DNA from: Roseimaritima multifibrata
GTDB lineage: Bacteria > Planctomycetota > Planctomycetia > Pirellulales > Pirellulaceae
Direction of reading: 5' to 3'
DNA length: 64,000 bases
NCBI RefSeq assembly: GCF_007741495.1
Contig: NZ_CP036262.1
Span: forward strand, 248,001-312,000
Position numbers and translations under genes: made by a program. Positions 45,055 to 52,283 of the stretch are shown piece by piece (the first letter of the stretch is position 1; every line of letters begins with the position of its first letter). The notes beneath the pieces are model-generated. The model saw only the letters and a program-made list of their open reading frames with translations, was not told the DNA's origin and made no database searches.

Positions 45055-45388
45055 TCACTTATCGCTCGGGTGGTGTCAGAAAAATCCAATCGCAGATAAC
45101 AAGGGTTTTGCTGCGTGCAAAGTGCAAGCGGTTGGTCCCGTTTCATCGAAAATTCGCGTTTGGATGCGACGTTTCATGCGAACAAACAAAAACCCAAAAA
45201 CCCAAAAGAGTTGCTGCAAGCGATTGGAGTATGCACGCCGCGAAACACATGTCAATGTTGGGAGCTCGCGACCGATTCGCGAAGCCTAGGACCTAAGTTG
45301 TCACGCCGCTGCTGATACTAATTGTGTTGGGAGGCGGCAATCCAACGAAATCACTTCGCCGCAGCAATCGAAATCAAGGAAGAATCCA
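45055..45388. other. divergent intergenic region upstream of csrA
   Basis: A 334-bp gap between the PepSY gene (minus) and csrA (plus). No gene, strong repeat or riboswitch recognised. It ends in AATCAAGGAAGAATCCAATG, which supplies the csrA ribosome binding site and contains the AAGGA sequence that CsrA proteins can bind, so self-control is possible but unproven. Confidence 0.45.
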
Positions 45389-45598
45389 ATGCTAGTACTA
45401 AGTCGCAAAATTGGTGAGAAGTTGGTCATCGACGGAAATATCACGGTCCAGGTAGTCCGAGCCAAAGGAAACCGAATCACCCTGGGAATCGTCGCACCCG
45501 CCGAAGTGAAGGTCCTTCGTGGTGAACTGGAGCCATACCCTGCCAAGGAATCGTCGATCGAATTCGAACTTAACGATGAACTGTTGCAGACCTGCTAA
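45389..45598 (+). CDS. csrA: carbon storage regulator CsrA
   Basis: A 69-residue RNA-binding regulator with the family N-terminus MLVLSRKIGEKLVIDGNITV and core RAKGNRITLGIVAPAEVKVLRGEL; the Arg in VLRGE corresponds to the conserved RNA-contact Arg 44. It binds GGA-containing hairpins in mRNA leaders as a homodimer to repress or stabilise transcripts. The C-terminus is longer and more acidic (SSIEFELNDELLQTC) than in E. coli CsrA. No fliW or flagellar genes are adjacent. AAGGAAG lies eight bases before the start. Confidence 0.96.
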   Translation: MLVLSRKIGEKLVIDGNITVQVVRAKGNRITLGIVAPAEVKVLRGELEPYPAKESSIEFELNDELLQTC

Positions 45599-46064
45599 AG
45601 CGATGGCTCGCTGGATTTGCCATTTGGCAAATTGATTTCCTGGCAAGCTGGCATGGGGCCTTTTCTCCCTGCCACACTCGCAACTTATGAATCGCACGCC
45701 CCGGAGGGCTAAAAGCACTGCACTCAGACTCGGATGGACAGGGTTGAAATCGTCACCTAGAAGTTTTTTACGTCCCGCAGGGATAGCCCATTCGCAATTC
45801 CCCTCACTCGCGAGCCACTTTCTTGGCGGGCAGTCCCGTCCTAACCTGCCCAGCTATCGACCGTGGAATGATTTTCATCAGGCCACTCCGGGATAGCACG
45901 GCCAAGTCTTTGCCCCTGTCTTTGTGTCGGGCCTGCAGGCTGTCGATTTGGAACTTCTTTTGTCCTGATTGGGCTTGTTTCCGCAATAGAATGGCATGGA
46001 GTTCCTTGGGGACTTTGGTGTACTGTTCTGCTGTTGTTTTAAGGATGCATCGCAAAGGATTGGA
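45599..46064. other. intergenic region with a repeat copy
   Basis: A 466-bp gap. The only structure seen is the compound repeat at 45639-45710. The remainder holds open frames in both directions (for example minus 45804-46055) with no recognisable protein. The ribosome binding site AAAGGATTGGA precedes the next gene. Confidence 0.5.
45639..45710 (-). repeat. dispersed repeat family A, copy 9, with the 50-bp duplicated segment
   Basis: On the minus strand it reads CCTCCGGGGCGTGCGATTCA then TAAGTTGCGAGTGTGGCAGG; 45639-45688 matches 26115-26164 in inverted orientation at 48 of 50 positions. Confidence 0.8.
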
Positions 46065-46994
46065 ATGCGTCGGCTTTTTGCCTGTTTAATGGTTCTGCTA
46101 ACCGTTTGTTGCTTTGCGCAGCAACCGTTGATGGACCTACGCAGCGATGACGGAATGGTCTTTGATGAAAGCGTGAACTATGACCTTGGCGATACCGAAG
46201 CGGAACTAGCCAAATTTAAGAAACAGGCACTGCAAAGCATTTCGCTAACGACCGGTTTTCTTGCCGACACGGGCGATGGCGGGCTGAGCAGTTCTTATTT
46301 GGATGCGTCGATTGGAAGTGGGATCCCCTTGGGGAGTCTGGACAATATTCTAGGCATAACGCCTCGTTTCCGAATCGATTGGATCGACGCCGATCCGTCG
46401 ATCGATATTCCCAGCCAGCTATATCAGTTCGAGCTTCAGTTCTTTTATCGACGAGTCATTCACGAACGGCTTTCGGCGATCGTCGTCTTCAGCCCCTCCA
46501 TTCGCAGTGATTTGACGACCAGCGACAACGCTTTCCGAATCTTCGCCCTGGGGCTATTGAATTGGGAGTGTGTGCCCGACCGTCTGACCCTTTCCGGCGG
46601 GGCCGTTGTGTTGGGGCGTGCCGATCTTCCTGTGTTGCCAGCAATCGGGCTTACTTGGACTCCCAGTCGTGTTGTCCAGTTGGATTTGCGTTTCCCCAGT
46701 TCAATGCTCGCCTACCGTTTCGCCAAAGATGGCCGCCGCAGCGAAAAGTGGGCTTATGGATCGATTGGCCTGGGGGGAAACACCTGGGCCGTTACGCGGC
46801 AGTCTTTTCAACCGGACGAGCTGTCGACGCGTGACATTCGCCTGACGCTAGGAATCGAAAAACGGTTGGATGGCGGCGGCGGTTGGTTTGCCGAGACTGG
46901 TTATGCTTTCGATCGACGTTTAGAGTACGAAAGCGACGGATCGGAACTGAATCTTGGCGATGCACTGTTCTGTACCGCTGGCTGGCGGTACTAA
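46065..46994 (+). CDS. exported outer-membrane-barrel-like protein (possibly DUF6268)
   Basis: A 309-residue protein from ATG 46065, preceded by AAAGGATTGGA; a longer frame from 45996 is less likely. Signal peptide: RRLFACLMVLLTVCCFAQQ. The mature part is mainly alternating hydrophobic and polar residues, consistent with amphipathic beta-strands (GILPDTG-like GFLADTGDGGLSSSYLDASI, LYQFELQFFYRRVI, GLNWECV-like LGLLNWECVPDRL, WFAETGYAFDRRLEY), and ends in an aromatic residue (CTAGWRY), typical of outer-membrane barrels. It resembles the DUF6268-type planctomycete barrels, but I hold that family name loosely. Confidence 0.7.
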   Translation: MRRLFACLMVLLTVCCFAQQPLMDLRSDDGMVFDESVNYDLGDTEAELAKFKKQALQSISLTTGFLADTGDGGLSSSYLDASIGSGIPLGSLDNILGITPRFRIDWIDADPSIDIPSQLYQFELQFFYRRVIHERLSAIVVFSPSIRSDLTTSDNAFRIFALGLLNWECVPDRLTLSGGAVVLGRADLPVLPAIGLTWTPSRVVQLDLRFPSSMLAYRFAKDGRRSEKWAYGSIGLGGNTWAVTRQSFQPDELSTRDIRLTLGIEKRLDGGGGWFAETGYAFDRRLEYESDGSELNLGDALFCTAGWRY

Positions 46995-47013
46995 CGTTTG
47001 AGAGGCTTGGGCG

Positions 47014-48669
47014 TTAGAAGCCTTCGCGTTCGTTTGGCGGTAGCTCGGCAACCATCATCGCTTGATCAAGCGGATCCAGTCCCAGGGCGTATTGCATTTC
47101 CGCTAATGCGACAAACCAAGCTCGCTGCGATTCGACAAGTTTGATTTTCGTTTCGTTTGCTTTGGTTTCAACCAAGTTAAGGTAGATCAAATCTGCCTTG
47201 CCTCTTTCAAATGCGAAACGATACAGCTCAAGCGTCTTGGTCGCTGCACGTAACGAAATATCGGCCTGCTCAACGACCTGTTGGGAAAGGACCAACGCGT
47301 TGTGCGCGGTTCTCAGTTCGGCTCCGATTTTGTCTTGAACCAGTCTCAGTTTTTCATTCAGTTGAACAATCTTCGCCGACGTTGATTGAATCTTGCCGCG
47401 TGCCTTGCGGCGTTGAATGGGTATCTCGCTCTGAAAACCAATCACTAGCTCGAATTCACTTTTGTCATCTGATTTAGTCGCCGGTGGTCCGATATCCTGC
47501 GACGCTTCGGCGACGAAATCGAATTGTGGCAGCATGTCGTTGCGAGCCAGTTGAGAATCGAGTTCCGTTTGCCGCAACGCGAACCGTATTAGCTCGGTCT
47601 CGGGACGCCGAGAAATCGCTGCCGCATAATCACTTGCGAAACTGTTCAGGTCGGGGCGTTCGATGAGCGGAAAGTGTTTCGGGATCCAGCGATCATCAGG
47701 CAACATTGGCTGACCGTTTTCATCGCGTAAAAAGAGACTTAGTTTAAAAGATGTCTCGCGGTACTTCTGTTCGGTTTCCAATCGCTTTGCACGGCGCTCC
47801 GCAATCAGTTGCTGGTTAAGAATCAAGTCGATTTCTGCAAATTTGCCTGCGTCGACACCCACCTTGAACTGTTCGCCTCGTTCTTCCGCCAAGTCAAGTA
47901 ACTCGGTCTGTGCTCGTAAGACGGCCCCTGCTGCGACCCACTGCCAATAGATTGCAGCCGCGTCGAGTGACGAATCGAGAATCGTTTTTCGGACCAGAGG
48001 CTGGGCGGCTTGTCTTGCCAAAGACGCTTGGAAGACGGCGACGCGTTGCGCGTCGATTGCACGCCCCCGCAGCAGCGGTTTCGAGAATCCCAGCTTGAAT
48101 TCGCCCGCTTCGTCCGTTTGACGTTCTTTGTACCAGGGTTGAAACGACCCGCGGCCTATGCGGTATCCGGCTGCCAGATATCCGCCCCACCAAGTCTGCC
48201 TAGCGACGCCGATCCCCTGCCGATAGTTCCTGTAGAAACCTGTTGGCTCTGAAAGCGAGTGGGCGTCTAGCTTCGTATCATACGCACCGTAAGCCGATAG
48301 CAATTGCCCGTCTGCGACGCGTGACTCTTGACGAATGCGGGTGATTTCCGGGTAGGATCGGTACAAGCTGGCCACGACGTCGGCAAGTGTTAGCATGTCC
48401 GAATCATCGCTCGGTTCCTCGGCTTGCTCCGATTTGGCAAGCTCTCCCAGCGGCAATTCCTCCGCGGCCGTGACGGTCGATCCCTCATCCGACTTCTTCG
48501 CCAATTGTTTGCTGAGCGAACTTTGGAATTCTTCTTGGTGTTCGATTTCACTTAGAAATTGAGAGAAGGATCCCGAGGCGTCGTTGTCGATGGCTTGCCC
48601 ACTGGCATTGTGGCAACAGAGAGCAAGCAAAATGAACACGAAGCATTTGACAGGCTTGCTAGCAATCAA
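47014..48669 (-). CDS. TolC-family outer-membrane channel
   Basis: A 551-residue protein. The best start is TTG 48669, which overlaps the stop of the upstream adaptor gene (TTGA). It begins a signal peptide (KPVKCFVFILLALCCHNASGQ), whereas longer versions overlap the neighbour heavily. Landmarks of outer-membrane efflux proteins: TLADVVASLYRSYPEI, the two alpha-hairpin repeats with GKFAEIDLILNQQL and RGKADLIYLNLVE, and IKLVESQRAWFVALAEMQYALGLDP. An acidic extension (about residues 25-90) precedes the barrel domain. It forms the exit duct for the HlyD and ABC proteins encoded upstream, a complete type I secretion set. Confidence 0.88.
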   Translation of the reverse strand: MIASKPVKCFVFILLALCCHNASGQAIDNDASGSFSQFLSEIEHQEEFQSSLSKQLAKKSDEGSTVTAAEELPLGELAKSEQAEEPSDDSDMLTLADVVASLYRSYPEITRIRQESRVADGQLLSAYGAYDTKLDAHSLSEPTGFYRNYRQGIGVARQTWWGGYLAAGYRIGRGSFQPWYKERQTDEAGEFKLGFSKPLLRGRAIDAQRVAVFQASLARQAAQPLVRKTILDSSLDAAAIYWQWVAAGAVLRAQTELLDLAEERGEQFKVGVDAGKFAEIDLILNQQLIAERRAKRLETEQKYRETSFKLSLFLRDENGQPMLPDDRWIPKHFPLIERPDLNSFASDYAAAISRRPETELIRFALRQTELDSQLARNDMLPQFDFVAEASQDIGPPATKSDDKSEFELVIGFQSEIPIQRRKARGKIQSTSAKIVQLNEKLRLVQDKIGAELRTAHNALVLSQQVVEQADISLRAATKTLELYRFAFERGKADLIYLNLVETKANETKIKLVESQRAWFVALAEMQYALGLDPLDQAMMVAELPPNEREGF

Positions 48670-50012
48670 AGCTTGGGCAATTTCATTTTGCTTTCTTTCG
48701 CTTTCCCGTCGGGTTCGTTGGCGGCCACAACAGGTGGAAATCCGTTTAATTGTCGCCATATCTCGTAGCCAAGAGGGACTTGTTTTAGCAGTACCCAACC
48801 ATTCGTGCGTACGCCCTGTCGTAAATATCGGTCGTCCGGCCATCCTGTCTCCCGCGCAAAGTGATTATCCGGAACAACTACTACTCGAAAGTTGCCCATC
48901 CCATCATCGGTTGGGAAGACTCGGTTAACTTTACCGCCGAAAGTGCCAACCGCTACGGAAGGCCATCCCACAAACTGCACCGCGGGCCAGCCCTCGAATT
49001 GCAGGCGGACGCGGTCCCCTTCGTGGATTAGGGGCATGTCATTTCCACTGACCTTCAATTCGACCGCCAAGTCCTCGGTGTCAGGGACAATGACGAACAA
49101 CTGATCACCTTCTTTAATCGTGTCACTTCCTTCCAGTCCAAACCATTGTTGGATGTAGCCAGACCTGGGGGCTCGGATCTCTAGTCGATCCAATTCGCCA
49201 CGCTTATTTCGCAGATCGATGATCTCTTTTTCGATGGTGTTGATTTTCTGCATCGACTCCAGCACTTTTTGGTTTGCCGTGCGATTTTTGATGTCGATAT
49301 CTTGTCTCTTCGATTCAATTTCTTCCTCTTTGGAAAGCAGTGCCGCGTAGAATTCTTGCACCCCGTTTTCGGCTTTTAGGACTTTTGCTTTTGCAGATTG
49401 AACCGCTTGCCCCTTGGAGAAAAGTTCTTCGCGAGAGATCAGTCCTTTGGCGGCAACTTCTTCGGCGATCCGCAGTTGGTTTTCTTTGTCCTGTAGTTCG
49501 GCTTGCAGTGAGGTAACTTCGTTCTTGGATTGTTCCCACTTTTGTTTGGCCGCTTGATAGTCCTGTTTAAGCGATTCGGCCAAACTCTCGCCACTTAGTT
49601 GTTGTGAATTGGCGGCTTGTTGAGCCACTTCCAGACTGGACATCGCAGAAGCTTCTTTGGATTCCATCGCGATGATTTGGGTTTCTAACTGTAGAACTCC
49701 GTCGGCCGCAAACGGGGTCAGACGAAGCACGATGTCATCTTTCTCTACGAATGATCCTTCTCGCAGTCCTTCCTTGACATAGCTGACGACCCCTTTCGAA
49801 GGGCTGCGTACACGTTGTGGGCGTTCCTGAGGATCGAGGGCAATCACCGTGCCGATCCCTCTAGCCGTTTGCCGCCACGGCAAAAAGACCATCGCGATAA
49901 TCGAAACCACCAACATTATGAATGTCACGCGAGCAATCAGACGAACCAGTCGCCCGGTGCGTACCAACTGCATCGCCGGAAAGTCGTCGAGGGTTTCTTG
50001 ATTGTTAAGCAC
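48666..50012 (-). CDS. HlyD-family secretion adaptor
   Basis: A 448-residue membrane-fusion protein. A cytoplasmic N-terminus of about 28 residues precedes one TM helix (ARVTFIMLVVSIIAMVFLP), then the beta-barrel/lipoyl strand GVVSYVKEGLREGSFVEKDDIVLRL. A long coiled-coil hairpin (about 105-275, rich in Gln, Glu, Lys and Ala) follows, then LEIRAPRSGYIQQWFGLEGSDTIKEGDQLFVI and a final barrel. It bridges the ABC protein (55 bp upstream) and TolC (4-base overlap downstream). The coiled-coil length suits a type I secretion system rather than small-molecule efflux. The cargo is not evident. Confidence 0.9.
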   Translation of the reverse strand: MLNNQETLDDFPAMQLVRTGRLVRLIARVTFIMLVVSIIAMVFLPWRQTARGIGTVIALDPQERPQRVRSPSKGVVSYVKEGLREGSFVEKDDIVLRLTPFAADGVLQLETQIIAMESKEASAMSSLEVAQQAANSQQLSGESLAESLKQDYQAAKQKWEQSKNEVTSLQAELQDKENQLRIAEEVAAKGLISREELFSKGQAVQSAKAKVLKAENGVQEFYAALLSKEEEIESKRQDIDIKNRTANQKVLESMQKINTIEKEIIDLRNKRGELDRLEIRAPRSGYIQQWFGLEGSDTIKEGDQLFVIVPDTEDLAVELKVSGNDMPLIHEGDRVRLQFEGWPAVQFVGWPSVAVGTFGGKVNRVFPTDDGMGNFRVVVVPDNHFARETGWPDDRYLRQGVRTNGWVLLKQVPLGYEIWRQLNGFPPVVAANEPDGKAKESKMKLPKL

Positions 50013-50067
50013 GTTTACACTTTGAAGAGAGTTGGTTCTGGATTCCGTTCGGTCGTGCGTTTGCCAG

Positions 50068-52170
50068 TTAGATTTCGATTCGTTCGTCGCAGAGTTCGGC
50101 GATTTCTTTATGATCGGTGAAAATTAGCAATGTCCACGGCGCATCGGGCTGGGCTAGGTAAATCCAGAGTTTGGCTCGCACTTGCGGAGTCAGTTCGTCC
50201 AGCAGACCATTGATGACGATCGCTTTTGGTTTGGTCACGATCGCGCGGGCGATCAGTAATTGGGTGACTTGGCTATCCGTGAGCGGGTAGCCATCGGATT
50301 GCAGGGGTGTTTGAAGCGCGTCGGGCAATCGCAGAATCGCTTCGCCCAATCCAACTTCACTTAAAGCCTCGCGAACATGGCTTGGACCGATGCCCGATCG
50401 TCCCAGGTCAATGTTTTCGCTGAGGGTTCCGTTGAAGATTTCGCGATCTCCCGCATACCCAACGATCGGGGTCTGCCGGCCGCCAGCAGCTAGGAAGGAA
50501 TCATGTTCGCCAACCTGAACATAGCCATGTGATGGTTTGCATAGGCCAGCAATCGCACGAGCCAAGTCTGATTTTCCGTCCAGGTCGTTGCCTCGAATTG
50601 CGACCGTCGATCCAGCTTGGATGGTTTTAGTTGGGATTTTTGAAGTCGATTGTTTTCTCGCAAAAACCAAGTCGCTCCATTGAACCGAAATGGGACCGTC
50701 GGGCAGTTTTCCTGTCTCGCTTCTCGGGTCGGTAGGTAGGTCGATCAATTGCCCGACCTTGTCCATCCCGGCCATCAAGTCATAGAACTTCTCCAGCGAC
50801 TTGCCCGCTTTTGCAAAGGCTCCCACGACAATGGTTACGACCAATTCACTGGCAACCAATTGACCAAGCGTCAATTGTCCATCAATGACCAGCCAGCCTC
50901 CAAGGACAAGCAGTGCGGTCGATGCGATCACTTGCAGACAAATCGCAAAGGCGACTTGGCGCAAAACAACGCGAAACTGACGTTGTCGCGCGGAAAGGTA
51001 TTCCGCGGTCAACAGGTTCGCACGCTGGACCGCCAGCAGTTCGCCACCACCTGTTTTAAAAACGCTTGGGCAAGCCAACACGTCTTGCAACCAATGGGCG
51101 GCTTTGTACTTGATTTTGGATTCTTCGATTGCGGTTCGAATGCCTCCGCGACCAAGGATCCAGGTTATCGAAATCATCGCGATTACCAACGCGATATCAA
51201 AACCTAGTAGAAACGGGTGATAGAACGCCAAAAGAATGGAACCAAGGATCGTCGTCAGCACAATCGAAACCCCGTCCAGCAACAGGACCGCGGTCGATTT
51301 TTGAATCGTCATTATGTCGAACACGCGATTGGCAAACTCGCGGGGAAACTTACCCTTCAAGGCATCTTGGTTGGCCCGTGGGAATCGATGGGACAGATCG
51401 CTAACAATGCGGACAAATTGTCGACGTTGAATCATTTCGACAACAACGGTTTGCAAGACTCGCAACACACCCGCGATTCCCAGACAGGTTAGCAAGATCA
51501 AACCGAGCGCCAGCAATGGCTGTAAGTAGGTCCCCCAGCTAACGACATTCACTAACGATTCAACGGCAAGCGGTGTCGCCAGAGTTAAAATTCCAGCAAC
51601 AAAAGCGAACAGGAATACCGTCCAAATGTCACGGCGTTCCAGCGCCAGTAGCGCAATGAATCGACGGGTCGGTGAAATGGTTTCAGATGGATGGTCATGA
51701 TGACTATCCGTATGAGCCGCCGACAGGGAATCACACTCAAGCTCCTTCTTGGCGACAAAAAAGCGTTTCTCGCTGTCGTTCAAAATCCATTTTGTTAGCG
51801 TTCGCTTGCTGACCGTCTGCTGCTTAACCTGGTCCGAAATGGTTGTTGTTTCAAAGTGCTTTCCGGACATGGAATCAATGACGATAAATTTGCCGTCCCG
51901 CTGCGCAATGATGACGGGATAGCCCTCTTCAACGAACCCGATCGCTTCGCTGACCTTTTCGAATTTCGATTCCTGGATAAAGATGCCTGATCGTTTGGCA
52001 CTGGCAATAAAGCCACCAAGAGGATCCGCCGGAAACGCATCGGCCGATTCTTCCGGATCCAGGATCGTCGATTGTTCGACTGAGATTTCGAACGTAAGCC
52101 CAATCTGAACAAGCAGCTTAAGAATCGTTGATTCCGTCGGAGTTTCGGCTGGGATTGAATCGTCCGGCAC
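50068..52170 (-). CDS. type I secretion ABC transporter with C39-like N-terminus and degenerate ATPase
   Basis: A 700-residue half-transporter. Residues 1-150 resemble a C39-like domain of bacteriocin/RTX exporters but lack the peptidase Cys. Six membrane helices (about 180-440) are followed by a nucleotide-binding domain. Walker A is intact, GNDLDGKS (527-534), but other ATPase motifs are not: the signature LSGGQ reads LTDSQ (630-634), Walker B Asp and the catalytic Glu are Asn 654 and Gly 655 (AIVINGLLDE), and the Q-loop Gln is missing near 573-575. The operon with HlyD and TolC supports secretion. Either the enzyme binds but barely hydrolyses ATP, it pairs with another ATPase, or this family uses altered motifs. 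Confidence 0.85.
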   Translation of the reverse strand: MPDDSIPAETPTESTILKLLVQIGLTFEISVEQSTILDPEESADAFPADPLGGFIASAKRSGIFIQESKFEKVSEAIGFVEEGYPVIIAQRDGKFIVIDSMSGKHFETTTISDQVKQQTVSKRTLTKWILNDSEKRFFVAKKELECDSLSAAHTDSHHDHPSETISPTRRFIALLALERRDIWTVFLFAFVAGILTLATPLAVESLVNVVSWGTYLQPLLALGLILLTCLGIAGVLRVLQTVVVEMIQRRQFVRIVSDLSHRFPRANQDALKGKFPREFANRVFDIMTIQKSTAVLLLDGVSIVLTTILGSILLAFYHPFLLGFDIALVIAMISITWILGRGGIRTAIEESKIKYKAAHWLQDVLACPSVFKTGGGELLAVQRANLLTAEYLSARQRQFRVVLRQVAFAICLQVIASTALLVLGGWLVIDGQLTLGQLVASELVVTIVVGAFAKAGKSLEKFYDLMAGMDKVGQLIDLPTDPRSETGKLPDGPISVQWSDLVFARKQSTSKIPTKTIQAGSTVAIRGNDLDGKSDLARAIAGLCKPSHGYVQVGEHDSFLAAGGRQTPIVGYAGDREIFNGTLSENIDLGRSGIGPSHVREALSEVGLGEAILRLPDALQTPLQSDGYPLTDSQVTQLLIARAIVTKPKAIVINGLLDELTPQVRAKLWIYLAQPDAPWTLLIFTDHKEIAELCDERIEI

Positions 52171-52283
52171 TGTTTTTCTTAGATAAGGATGCGTTGCTGG
52201 TCAGTGGAAACGAAATCCACCGAATCATTCTATTGAGGCGACAAGTTCGCCGCGGGTAAGCGGAGGGCGAGGTTCCGGGCACT

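Noticed and set aside
45804-46055. Minus-strand 83-residue open frame (KVPKELHAILLRKQ...) near csrA
   Set aside because: Lys/Arg-rich and possibly a fragment of something real, but no clear start, no known family and overlap with the next gene's leader make it unsupported.
48670-48843. Longer N-terminus of the TolC-like protein
   Set aside because: It would overlap the HlyD coding region extensively and precede the signal peptide; the TTG overlapping the HlyD stop is a better start.
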